Assembly: GCF_000223215.1 (NCBI RefSeq)
Contig: NC_017243.1
Location: 2,666,001 to 2,730,000, forward strand
Direction of reading: 5' to 3'
Length of the DNA stretch: 64,000 bases
Source of the DNA: Brachyspira intermedia PWS/A
GTDB lineage: Bacteria; Spirochaetota; Brachyspiria; Brachyspirales; Brachyspiraceae
In this document: positions 19,901-27,625 of the stretch, piece by piece
Layout of the letters: every line of letters starts with the position of its first letter
How positions within the stretch are numbered: the first letter of the stretch is position 1
Notes under the pieces: generated by a model
What the model was told of the DNA's origin: nothing
The model's database searches: none
The model's input: the letters and a program-made list of their open reading frames with translations, nothing else
Program-made: the position numbers and the translations under genes

Positions 19901-20425
19901 GTCGCTGCGGTTGAAAACTACACCTGGAGATCTATGAATCTGAGAAACTATAACACGTTCAGCACCATTAACAATAAATGTACCTCTATCAGTCATAGCA
20001 GGTATATCACCCACAAATATTTCCTGTTCAATGATTCTTTCAGGGTCTCTTACAGTTAATTGTACTTTTATTTTAAAAGGATAAGAATAAGTTTTATCTC
20101 TTCTTCTAGCCTCTTTTTCTGTCATTTTAGGCTCGCCTATAGAGTAAGAAATAAATTCTATCTGCATCTTCTCATTAGAAGCTACTATAGGGAATATAGA
20201 AGTTAAAACTTCTTGTAATCCTTCATTTTTTCTCTTATTTTCAGGTACATCCTTTTGAAGGAAGCTTTCATAAGATTCTTTTTGTATAGCGAGGAGATCG
20301 GGAGGTTCTATTACAGAAGCGGTTCGTGAAAAGTTTACACGTCCGTTTTCTATCCTATATTTTTTTGCGAACTCTACCCCTCTTTCCGGATATACTTTAT
20401 TATCTATCTGAATATTATTGGCCAT
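16904..20425 (-). CDS. rpoB: DNA-directed RNA polymerase beta subunit
   Basis: The 1173-residue beta subunit. Motifs include the rifampicin pocket ([20 protein letters not shown]), [19 protein letters not shown], the [15 protein letters not shown] segment, [15 protein letters not shown] and [20 protein letters not shown]. Within the pocket, the residue aligned with E. coli Ser531 is Asn494 (codon 18944-18946) and the residue aligned with Pro535 is Gln498. Asn at 531 is known in naturally rifampicin-tolerant spirochaetes. It follows rplL with a 130-bp gap that carries a hairpin and precedes rpoC. Confidence 0.98.
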   Translation of the reverse strand: [1173 protein letters not shown]

Positions 20426-20481
20426 ATTAAAAGATCTCCGCTTTTACGCTTTTAGTTTTACTAATTGATTAAATACACTAA

Positions 20482-20512
20482 TAAGAAGGGTACAAAGACT
20501 CATACCCTTCCT
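20482..20512 (-). promoter_or_regulatory. Hairpin between rplL and rpoB
   Basis: GAAGGGTA and TACCCTTC form a clean stem in the 130-bp rplL-rpoB gap. No T-run follows on the minus strand, so it is better read as a partial attenuator or RNA-processing site than a full terminator. Such an attenuator at this place is well known in other bacteria. Confidence 0.5.
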
Positions 20513-20555
20513 ATATACGAATCATTAATTGTTAATGATATATTTACAAAAATAA

Positions 20556-20942
20556 TTATTTAACTTCAACTTTACCACCAGCAGCTTCTAATTGTTTCTT
20601 AATAGCTGCAGCTTCTTCTTTAGAAACGCCTGATTTGATTGTTTCTCCGCCTTTTTCAACAGCATCTTTAGCTTCTTTTAAGCCTAAGCCGCTAACTGCT
20701 CTAACTTCTTTAATAAGAGCGATTTTTTGAGCTGCATCAAAACCAGTAAGAATGATATCAAATTCATTTTTCTCTTCTTCAGCTGGAGCTGCTGCACCGC
20801 CTGCTGGAGCTGCTGCTACTGCTGCAACTGGCATAGCTGCTGTTACATTGAATTTTTCTTTAATAGCTTCTACTAATTCATGAAGCTCTATAACTTTCAT
20901 TTCTTCTATTGCTTGTAATATTTCTTCTTTACTTAAAGCCAT
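20556..20942 (-). CDS. rplL: 50S ribosomal protein L7/L12
   Basis: The multi-copy stalk protein that recruits translation factors. The 128-residue sequence shows the N-terminal dimerisation helix ([27 protein letters not shown], shown in part), an Ala/Gly/Pro-rich flexible hinge (about 36-54) and the C-terminal factor-binding domain ([35 protein letters not shown]). It lies 56 bp downstream of rplJ, whose product anchors it. AAGGAG precedes the ATG. Confidence 0.98.
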   Translation of the reverse strand: MALSKEEILQAIEEMKVIELHELVEAIKEKFNVTAAMPVAAVAAAPAGGAAAPAEEEKNEFDIILTGFDAAQKIALIKEVRAVSGLGLKEAKDAVEKGGETIKSGVSKEEAAAIKKQLEAAGGKVEVK

Positions 20943-20998
20943 TGTTTATCTCCTTAAAATTGTTAAAATAGTTTTTTAATTATTAATTTGTCAGCATA

Positions 20999-21523
20999 TT
21001 AAGCTGATTTTTTCTTTTCTTCTTCAACACTGTCAAGCACATAAGCAAGTTCTGATATAACGCTTTGCAAGCTGTTTGCCAAGCCAGATATAGGAGACTC
21101 GAGTGCTGTAACAAGATGAGAAAGTAAAACTTCTCTTGGCGGAATATTAGCTACTACTTGAACATCTGCTGGGTTTAGCAAATCTTCACCCATATAGCCG
21201 CCTTTGATTTTAATTTTATCATTTTTCTTAGATGCTTCACTTATAACTTTAGCTGCACCAGGAACATCTTCCTTAGCAAATACTACAGCTGTAGGATTAA
21301 TGAACATCTCATCTTTTACTTCTCTGCCTAACTCTTTTAAAGCAATATCAACTAAAGAGTTTTTACATATTTTCATTGAAGAAGAAGTCTTTGCTAATTC
21401 ACGTCTTAAATCTGTAAGCTGTGCTACTGTTACTCCTCTATAATCGAAGAATACCAAACCAGCACATGCTCCCATAGTTTCTTTAAGCAATGATACTGTT
21501 TCAATGTTTTTCTTATTAGGCAT
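20999..21523 (-). CDS. rplJ: 50S ribosomal protein L10
   Basis: Anchors L7/L12 dimers to the ribosomal stalk. About 174 residues. The N-terminal region (VSLLKETMGACAGLVFFDYRGVTVAQLTDLR, in part) is the conserved RNA-binding domain and the C-terminal helices bind L7/L12. I choose the ATG at 21523 because GAGGTGG lies 5 nt before it; a GTG three codons upstream overlaps that binding site. It is 105 bp downstream of rplA; that gap may contain the L10 autoregulatory leader, but I could not fold it convincingly. Confidence 0.97.
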   Translation of the reverse strand: MPNKKNIETVSLLKETMGACAGLVFFDYRGVTVAQLTDLRRELAKTSSSMKICKNSLVDIALKELGREVKDEMFINPTAVVFAKEDVPGAAKVISEASKKNDKIKIKGGYMGEDLLNPADVQVVANIPPREVLLSHLVTALESPISGLANSLQSVISELAYVLDSVEEEKKKSA

Positions 21524-21627
21524 AAATACCACCTCTATTATATTAAACTATTTTGATAATACTATTCATATAATGGGATCACAAAATATGACTTCGCTTA
21601 AGCAAAATAAGTTTATCGCTAAATTAA

Positions 21628-22329
21628 TTACATTTTGATTCTTTTATGATCTATTTTTATACCTACACCCATTGTAGATGTTACACCTACTGCTTTAATA
21701 TATTCACCTTTTAAATCTGAAGGTTTTTTTCTTAAAATTTCATCATAGAATACTTTGAAATTTTCATTTAATTTGTCAGCAGTCATAGAAGCTTTACCGA
21801 TTCCCATTCTTACGATACCGTTTTTATCAGCTCTGTATTCCATTCTTCCGGCTTTGAAACTTTTTACTGCCTGAGCTATATCAAGAGTAACAGTTCCTGT
21901 TTTTGGGTTAGGCATAAGTCCTTTTCTTCCAAGAATTTGTCCCAATTTACCTACTTCTTTCATCAAATCTGGAGTAGCTATAGCAACATCGAAGTCTGTA
22001 TATCCGCCTTTAACTTTATCAATTAAATCTTCAAAACCAACTTCCATAGCACCAGCAGCTTTAGCCTCATCAGCTTTTTCTCCTTGTGCAAATACAACTA
22101 CTCTTTTTTCTTTACCAAAAGCATTTGGGAATGATAATGTGTCTCTTATTGAGTGTTTAGGTAAGATATTAAGGTTTATTGTTACCTCAATAGTTTCATC
22201 AAATTTACAGGTAGCGTTTTTCTTAGCTAATTCAATAGCTTCATCTACGGAATAGAGTCTTAATTTCTCTACTTGCTTTCTTATAGCGTCGTAACGTTTG
22301 CCACCTATTTTTTTCTCTTTTGTAGCCAT
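21628..22329 (-). CDS. rplA: 50S ribosomal protein L1
   Basis: The L1-stalk protein, 233 residues, typical length. Recognised by the N-terminal KRYDAIRKQVEKLRLYSVDEAIELAK, the PDLMKEVGKLGQILGRKGLMPNPKTGTV signature (about 126-153, quoted in part) and the C-terminal end ...GVGIKIDHKRIKM. It lies between rplK and rplJ, the usual order, and probably represses its own operon by binding the mRNA, as in other bacteria. Confidence 0.98.
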   Translation of the reverse strand: MATKEKKIGGKRYDAIRKQVEKLRLYSVDEAIELAKKNATCKFDETIEVTINLNILPKHSIRDTLSFPNAFGKEKRVVVFAQGEKADEAKAAGAMEVGFEDLIDKVKGGYTDFDVAIATPDLMKEVGKLGQILGRKGLMPNPKTGTVTLDIAQAVKSFKAGRMEYRADKNGIVRMGIGKASMTADKLNENFKVFYDEILRKKPSDLKGEYIKAVGVTSTMGVGIKIDHKRIKM

Positions 22330-22403
22330 AATTGTTTTCTTCCTTTTCTTTCAAACGTTTACTCCCATTTATTATACTAAATAAATGGTATGCTTCTTAA
22401 TTA

Positions 22404-22826
22404 TTATTCTACTTTAATACCCATAGCACGAGCAGTACCCGCAACTATTTTCTTTGCTGCTTCTATATCATTAGCTGACATATAAGCCATTTTTTCCTGA
22501 GCAATTTCTTCAAGCTGCTTTTGATTGATTGTAGCAACTTTAGTTTTGTTAGGCTCTCCAGAACCTTTTTCTATGCCCAATTTCTTTTTGATTAATGTAG
22601 AAGTAGATGTTCCTTTAGTAACGAATGTATAAGTTTTATCTTCATACACTGTTATGTAAGTATTTAATAGCTGACCTTTCATTTTAGATGTTTTAGCATT
22701 AAAATCCTTAACGAAAGCGGCTATTTGTATCTGCTTCTGACCCAATGCAGGTCCTAATGGAGGAGCAGGAGTTGCCTCTCCGCCTGGTATGCGAACCTTT
22801 ACAATACCAACCACTTTTTTAGCCAT
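22404..22826 (-). CDS. rplK: 50S ribosomal protein L11
   Basis: Part of the GTPase-associated centre. The 140-residue length and the motifs KVRIPGGEATPAPPLGPALG, FCKDF-equivalent FVKDFNAKT and the C-terminal AAKKIVAGTARAMGIKVE are diagnostic. Normal position between nusG and rplA, 46 bp after nusG. Confidence 0.98.
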   Translation of the reverse strand: MAKKVVGIVKVRIPGGEATPAPPLGPALGQKQIQIAAFVKDFNAKTSKMKGQLLNTYITVYEDKTYTFVTKGTSTSTLIKKKLGIEKGSGEPNKTKVATINQKQLEEIAQEKMAYMSANDIEAAKKIVAGTARAMGIKVE

Positions 22827-22871
22827 TTTTACTACCTCTTGATTTATTTATTTTTATAATATCTTATTAAA

Positions 22872-23459
22872 TTATAACTTTTTTACTTTACTAAATTCTA
22901 ATTCTGTAGGAGTACTTCTTCCAAATATCTCAATTTTTACTGTTACTCTTCCCTTATCAGAATTAATATTTTCTATTATACCATTAAGTCCATTGAAAGG
23001 TCCGTCTATTACCTGAACCTTTTCACCTATATCAAATTCCATTCCAATAATTTCATTGATACCTGTTTTGGATTTTTCTTCTCTATTTTCAAATATACGT
23101 GCAACATCTGATTCGCTTAAAGGAGTAGGAATAATATTACCTTCTTCTTTAGTTGTAGCATGACTTCCTATAAAGCCTGCAACTCCGGGAGTTCTTCTAA
23201 CCATAGACTGTGTAGCATCATTCATTATCATTTTTACTAAAACATAGCCAGGATAAAAGAATTCTTCTTTAGATACTTTTTTACCATTTTTTGTAGAAGT
23301 TACTGTTTCTGAAGGTATATATATATCAACTATTAAGTCAGTCATACCATTTTCTTTAGCTCTTTTCTCTATACGTTCACGAACTTTATTTTCATAACCG
23401 TGCTGAGTATGAACTATATACCATTTATAATCTTTTATATCAGATATTTCTTCAGACAT
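22872..23459 (-). CDS. nusG: Transcription termination/antitermination protein NusG
   Basis: Binds RNA polymerase and modulates elongation and Rho-dependent termination. The NGN domain starts WYIVHTQHGYENKVRERI and contains the FFYPGYVLVKMIM segment; the KOW domain near the C-terminus has GEKVQVIDGPFNGLNG. About 195 residues. I prefer the ATG at 23459, which has AGGTG 6 nt upstream. A GTG at 23468 overlaps the secE stop (the two genes overlap if that start is used). Between secE and rplK as in most bacteria. Confidence 0.96.
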   Translation of the reverse strand: MSEEISDIKDYKWYIVHTQHGYENKVRERIEKRAKENGMTDLIVDIYIPSETVTSTKNGKKVSKEEFFYPGYVLVKMIMNDATQSMVRRTPGVAGFIGSHATTKEEGNIIPTPLSESDVARIFENREEKSKTGINEIIGMEFDIGEKVQVIDGPFNGLNGIIENINSDKGRVTVKIEIFGRSTPTELEFSKVKKL

Positions 23460-23464
23460 GTTTT

Positions 23465-23785
23465 TCACCTATTATATCTATTTTTTCTCATATAGCGAAT
23501 AGCAAAATATATCACAAACAAAACAACTACAGCAAGAATTAAAACTAATGTGATTTTAGAAGATATTAAGCTACCCAAAATAGAACCGTCTAATAACGCC
23601 CTTGTCAAAAATGTTACTACATAATCAGCAGCACCTAAAAAAGCCGATGCTAAAATAAGCAATATTATAACAACAACTGTCTGATTTATTACATCTTGAC
23701 GAGTAGGCCAAACACTTCTTTCAAAGAGTTCTTTTTTTATCTCTTTGATAGAATCAATTATATTATTTTTCTTTTTATCAGCCAT
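23465..23785 (-). CDS. secE: Preprotein translocase subunit SecE
   Basis: Essential SecYEG channel subunit. The 106-residue protein has the conserved amphipathic helix and kink, EIKKELFERSVWPTRQDV (about 14-31), followed by a transmembrane segment (33-52). An extra hydrophobic segment at about 78-98 makes it longer than the usual single-span bacterial SecE of about 60 residues. Directly upstream of nusG, overlapping or abutting it, and downstream of tRNA-Trp. Confidence 0.93.
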   Translation of the reverse strand: MADKKKNNIIDSIKEIKKELFERSVWPTRQDVINQTVVVIILLILASAFLGAADYVVTFLTRALLDGSILGSLISSKITLVLILAVVVLFVIYFAIRYMRKNRYNR

Positions 23786-23827
23786 AAATATTACCTTAAA
23801 TTATATTACAACAATTTAGAAAAGAAT

Positions 23828-23900
23828 CAGGTCAGACAGGAGTCGAACCTGCAACACCCGGTTTTGGAGACCGGTGCTCTACCAATTGAACTACTGACCC
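23828..23900 (-). tRNA. tRNA-Trp (CCA anticodon)
   Basis: A 73-nt cloverleaf on the minus strand: acceptor GGGTCAG pairs with CTGACCT (with a terminal G-U), D arm with AGTTCAATTGGTAGAGC, anticodon loop CT-CCA-AA between GGT and ACC, and T arm GCAGGTTCGAGTCCTGT. The discriminator is G. CCA is not encoded. It sits between secE and rpmG, the common rpmG, trnW, secE, nusG order. Confidence 0.95.
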
Positions 23901-23936
23901 AAAAAATTTATAAACAATCTTAATTAAAAGAATTAT

Positions 23937-24113
23937 TTATCTTGATACTTTTAATTCCTTATGAATTGTATGTTTTTTATCATGAGGGCAATACTTTTTT
24001 AATTCCAATTTTTCTGGAACATTTTGCTTATTTTTTGTTGTTATATAATTTTTTCTTTTGCATTCTGTGCATTGAAGATGTATTTGTTCTGTTTTTACTT
24101 TAGCACCTGCCAT
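23937..24113 (-). CDS. rpmG: 50S ribosomal protein L33
   Basis: A 58-residue ribosomal protein, read directly on the minus strand. It shows the L33 features [21 protein letters not shown] and [14 protein letters not shown]. The first zinc pair CTEC is present, but the second, normally CPxC, reads CPHD with only one cysteine. AAGGAG lies 6 nt before the ATG. It sits upstream of tRNA-Trp and secE, a common arrangement. Confidence 0.92.
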   Translation of the reverse strand: MAGAKVKTEQIHLQCTECKRKNYITTKNKQNVPEKLELKKYCPHDKKHTIHKELKVSR

Positions 24114-24320
24114 TTTTTGCTCCTTAAATTTATCTTAAACAAATTTCAGATAACCTATAATTTACAAGGTATGCTATTATATACCTAAATAAATTTTATG
24201 TCAATATAAAAACACAAATAAATATATTATATTTTATAAACTTTTCTATTGAAAAAGAATAAATTAATATATATAATCTATACCAAAAAATTTAATAAAA
24301 TTTAGATAAATGGAATAAAA

Positions 24321-24680
24321 ATGAAACTTATTAAACAATTTGCTATAATATTTTCTATTTACTCAATATCTGATATTCTAAGTAAAACTCTAAAATTGCC
24401 TATACCCGGAAATGTAATAGGTATGATGCTTCTATTTATATTATTATTAACAGGAATAGTAAAAGAAAGCCATATAGATGAAGCAAGCGACTTATTAATA
24501 GCAAATATGTCATTATTATTCATACCGGGAACTTTGGCTATAATAGATGAATATCAATATGTAAAAGCTGAAATTATACCATTTGTAGCAATATGTATAT
24601 TTATGGCAATAATTATTATGATAAGTACAGGATTATCTGCACAGTTCTTTGAAAAGTTATTTTCAAAATTTAGAAAATAA
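24321..24680 (+). CDS. lrgA: CidA/LrgA family holin-like protein
   Basis: A 119-residue membrane protein with about four transmembrane helices. The signature LKLPIPGNVIGMMLLFILLL (about 25-44) and the FIPGTLAIIDEY segment identify the CidA/LrgA family, holin-like proteins that form pairs with LrgB and affect murein hydrolase activity, pyruvate or glycolate transport and cell lysis. The partner lrgB lies downstream on the same strand, but the two are separated by 494 bp containing a repeated GC-rich element instead of the usual few bases. Confidence 0.88.
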   Translation: MKLIKQFAIIFSIYSISDILSKTLKLPIPGNVIGMMLLFILLLTGIVKESHIDEASDLLIANMSLLFIPGTLAIIDEYQYVKAEIIPFVAICIFMAIIIMISTGLSAQFFEKLFSKFRK

Positions 24681-24789
24681 TACTTTAATTAAATTGTTTG
24701 TAAATATTTAGTTTATTAAATAAGCAAACCAAGAATACAAACAATGAATTATTTATAATTGAGAACATAGAAATAAATAACAATCTGAA

Positions 24790-25165
24790 CGCCGAGTAAT
24801 AAAATTATTTTGGGACTATTTGGCTTGTCGAGCATAACAACAAAAAAAGTGAGCCGAAGCAGCCAGTAACTTCAGTTAATGGCTTATAATAGCCAACCAA
24901 GTAGGCACCTTCGGCGGGCGAACATAGCAATAAACAAGCGAGACAAGCCGCCGAGTAATGAAATTACTCGGGACTATTTAACTTGTCGAGCATAACAACA
25001 AAAAAAGTGAGCCGAAGCAGCCAGTAACTTCAGTTAATGGCTTATAATAGCGAACCAGGTAGGCACCTTACGGTGGGCGAACATAGCAACAAACAAGCGA
25101 GACAAAGCCGCCGAGTAATGAAATTACTCGGGACTATTTGGCTTGTCGAGCATAACAACAATAAG
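24790..25165 (+). repeat. 160-bp GC-rich tandem element inserted between lrgA and lrgB
   Basis: A unit of 159-160 bp is present 2.3 times. The landmark GCCGAGTAAT starts at 24791, 24950 and 25110. The second and third units contain a perfect hairpin, CCGAGTAAT-GAA-ATTACTCGG, degraded in the first. Each full unit also holds GCTTGTCGAGCATAACAAC and a GGCACCTT(A)CGG(C/T)GGGCGAACATAGC segment. Much higher GC than the flanks. It has no coding capacity of its own, but keeps a spurious open frame into lrgB. Confidence 0.9.
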
Positions 25166-25174
25166 GATCAATAT

Positions 25175-25885
25175 ATGAAAGAATTATTTATACAAAACCC
25201 TATTATACCAATAGTGATAACTTTAATAGCATATATAATATCATACACTATATATATAAAAACAAAATTACCTATTTTAACTCCATTAGTAACAAGTGTT
25301 ATATTAGTAGGTTTTTCTCTGTATTTTATGCAAGTTCCATATAGTGTTTATAATGAAAGCGGCGGTAAATTTATAAATGCCTTAGTCGGACCTGCTACAG
25401 TTGCTTTAGCTCTTCCAATATATAGAAATCTTCCTATATTAAAGGCTAATTTAGCTGTAATATTTATAAGTATAGCTATAGGAAGTTCAATAGGAATAAC
25501 AGGAATATTTATATCTGCTAAATTGTTGGGTATATCCGATGCATTATTTCCTTCTTTACTTACAAAATCTGTAACAACTGCTATTGCTGTAGATATCACT
25601 GCTAGTATGGGAGGAATAAGATCTATAACTATTTTGTCCGTTATTATATCAGGAGTTACAGGAGCTATTGTTGCCCCTACTGTATGCAAAATATGTAAAA
25701 TAAAATCATCATTAGCTATAGGTCTTTCTATTGGAACTGCATCTCATGCTGTAGGAACAAGTAAAGCTATAGAATTGGGAGAAACTGAAGGTGCTATGTC
25801 AGGACTTGCAATAGGTATTGCCGGTGCTTTATCTGTTGTACTTATACCAATACTATATAAACTTCTTTTGATAATATGGGGATAA
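25175..25885 (+). CDS. lrgB: LrgB family protein
   Basis: Partner of LrgA: a polytopic membrane protein of 236 residues. Family features are PLVTSVILVG, the GPATVALALPIYRNL segment, LTKSVTTAIAVDITASMGG and the C-terminal GTASHAVGTSKAIELGETEGAMSGLAIGIAG (quoted across two blocks). I choose the ATG at 25175 (AAGGA, then MKELFIQN), which gives normal LrgB length. An open frame continues 46 codons upstream to 25037, but those codons lie inside the repeat element and encode nothing family-like. Expression with lrgA must cross the element. Confidence 0.9.
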   Translation: MKELFIQNPIIPIVITLIAYIISYTIYIKTKLPILTPLVTSVILVGFSLYFMQVPYSVYNESGGKFINALVGPATVALALPIYRNLPILKANLAVIFISIAIGSSIGITGIFISAKLLGISDALFPSLLTKSVTTAIAVDITASMGGIRSITILSVIISGVTGAIVAPTVCKICKIKSSLAIGLSIGTASHAVGTSKAIELGETEGAMSGLAIGIAGALSVVLIPILYKLLLIIWG

Positions 25886-25887
25886 AA

Positions 25888-26316
25888 TCATCTTATTCTT
25901 GATTCCATTATATCAATTATATCATTATTCTTGAAATATACACTGAATATATTTTCATCATCTCCGCAGTCAACCTTGGAATCTATACTGCCGTCTTCAT
26001 TAATTTTTATTAGTATTTTATATATCTCCAAATTATCATACCAATTATCATCTACATCTATAAACATAAAATCGCCGTAAGCTGTTTTTAATTGATCTCT
26101 GGAATCTGATAATATAGAAATATGATCTTTTAAATTATTAATAATATCTTCTAACTTCCAAACTTTATGAATACCTATATCAAATAAACTTTCTAATTGT
26201 TTACCAAAAATTTTCATAGGTTTAAATACTTTATATAATTTCCAATCATCTTCATTTATATTTGCAGCTTCTACATCTACTAAGTCTTCTACATTTATCA
26301 TAATCTTCTCCGTCAT
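25888..26316 (-). CDS. Hypothetical acidic protein, 142 aa
   Basis: A cytoplasmic acidic protein with no signal peptide or membrane segment. The pattern (many Asp/Glu, Trp and aromatic positions such as DDWKLYKVFKPM and DVDDNWYDNLEIYKILIKI) suggests a small globular alpha/beta protein. It is convergent with lrgB, 2 bp between stops. I do not recognise a family. Next to another short minus-strand gene (26356-26586), possibly co-transcribed. Confidence 0.6.
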   Translation of the reverse strand: MTEKIMINVEDLVDVEAANINEDDWKLYKVFKPMKIFGKQLESLFDIGIHKVWKLEDIINNLKDHISILSDSRDQLKTAYGDFMFIDVDDNWYDNLEIYKILIKINEDGSIDSKVDCGDDENIFSVYFKNNDIIDIMESRIR

Positions 26317-26355
26317 TTTAGAATAGTTTTTATAAATAGTTTTTAATTGATTTTC

Positions 26356-26586
26356 TCATTTATCATATATTTTGTTTATTACATATAATGAAGGTAATGT
26401 AATTACTGAAAATATAATTATACTATAAAAAATACCCTCTACATCTAAATTATATTTTTTACTATAAATCATTTCTGTTTCTTTTCTAAAAGGTGTTGGC
26501 TTGCTGTCTCCATCAGGTCCTTTGCATTCTTTTTCTGAAAACATTACAAGAAGCATAAATGATAATATAAATAAATATTTTTTCAT
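26356..26586 (-). CDS. Small membrane protein, 76 aa
   Basis: Residues 3-17 are hydrophobic (YLFILSFMLLVMFSE) and look like a signal peptide or first anchor; a second hydrophobic segment (about 51-70, IFYSIIIFSVITLPSLYVI) is a clear transmembrane helix. Between them is a charged loop (KECKGPDGDSKPTP). No function can be assigned. It lies upstream of the 25888-26316 gene in the same direction. Confidence 0.5.
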   Translation of the reverse strand: MKKYLFILSFMLLVMFSEKECKGPDGDSKPTPFRKETEMIYSKKYNLDVEGIFYSIIIFSVITLPSLYVINKIYDK

Positions 26587-26723
26587 AAATAAAATCTCTT
26601 TTAGTTTTACAGCATATAATTTTTAGTATATTAAAAAAAGTTAATATGTCAACACTTGAATAAAAGCTAAATAAAATTTATTTACAATATAGAATAATGA
26701 TTATTACAAATATAAAATGTAAA

Positions 26724-27596
26724 TCACCAGTTTTTACTTATAACCTCATTATAAGTTGGTATGGAATCTATTGCCCCTTTTCTAGTAACAGTTATATTAG
26801 AAACTTTTGTAGCAAAAATTATAGCTTCTTCTATAGATTTATTATCAGCTATCATTCTTACAACTCCACCAAGAAAACTATCACCTGCTGCAGTAGTATC
26901 AATTACATCAACATCATATGCATCAAAATGTTTTCTTCCTTCTTTATTTATAAAATCGCATCCATTAGCACCTAGAGTAAGTATTATATTTTTAACTCCG
27001 CATTCAAATGCATAATCTATGCCTCCTATAATATCTATCTCTGTTTCATTAGGTATCAATATATCAACATAGCTTAAAAAATCTCTGCTTAGCTTTACAG
27101 ATGGAGAAGGATTTAGTACAACTGTTTTTCCTAGCTTTTTAGCAATATATGCAGCATATTCAGCTATTTCTAATGGAATTTCAAGCTGCATTACTATAAT
27201 ATCATATAAAGATATTAATTCTTCTTTTATATCATCTTTTGTAATTAAAGCATTAGCTCCTTGCGCCACAATAATATTATTTGCTCCATAATCAGTAACA
27301 GTAATAACAGCAATACCGGTAGAAACATTATTTTTTATTATTAAATTATCAGTATTAACATTATTAGAAATTAGAGCATTGCATAAATCTTTCCCGAAAC
27401 TATCATCTCCTACAGCTCCGAGTATGCTTACATCACCGCCTAATTTTCCTATAGCACAAGCCTGATTTGCACCCTTTCCTCCATTTCCTGTATAAAAATT
27501 GCTTCCTAATATAGTTTCTCCTTCTTTAGGAAAACGAGGAGCTGTTACTACTAAATCTTTATTTATGCTTCCTATAATTAAAATCTTTTTACTCAT
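26724..27596 (-). CDS. rbsK: Ribokinase (PfkB family sugar kinase)
   Basis: Phosphorylates ribose to ribose 5-phosphate. The 290-residue protein carries the ribokinase signatures: the N-terminal GSINKDLVV, the GGKGANQACAIGKLGGDVSILGAVGDDSFG block (about 39-68) and the C-terminal DTTAAGDSFLGG, whose Asp is the catalytic base. I chose the ATG at 27596 with AGGG 7 nt upstream. Not accompanied by a ribose transporter or RbsR in this window. Immediately downstream of the RND pump but probably independent in function. Confidence 0.9.
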   Translation of the reverse strand: MSKKILIIGSINKDLVVTAPRFPKEGETILGSNFYTGNGGKGANQACAIGKLGGDVSILGAVGDDSFGKDLCNALISNNVNTDNLIIKNNVSTGIAVITVTDYGANNIIVAQGANALITKDDIKEELISLYDIIVMQLEIPLEIAEYAAYIAKKLGKTVVLNPSPSVKLSRDFLSYVDILIPNETEIDIIGGIDYAFECGVKNIILTLGANGCDFINKEGRKHFDAYDVDVIDTTAAGDSFLGGVVRMIADNKSIEEAIIFATKVSNITVTRKGAIDSIPTYNEVISKNW

Positions 27597-27625
27597 ATAC
27601 AAACCCTAATTCATTTAAAAATTTA

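Noticed and set aside
21524-21627. L10 leader autoregulatory RNA
   Set aside because: The gap is the right place, but I could not identify the conserved kink-turn or stem with confidence.
25037-25174. N-terminal 46-codon extension of lrgB
   Set aside because: It lies wholly within the 160-bp repeat, has no family similarity, and a proper ATG with AAGGA lies at 25175.
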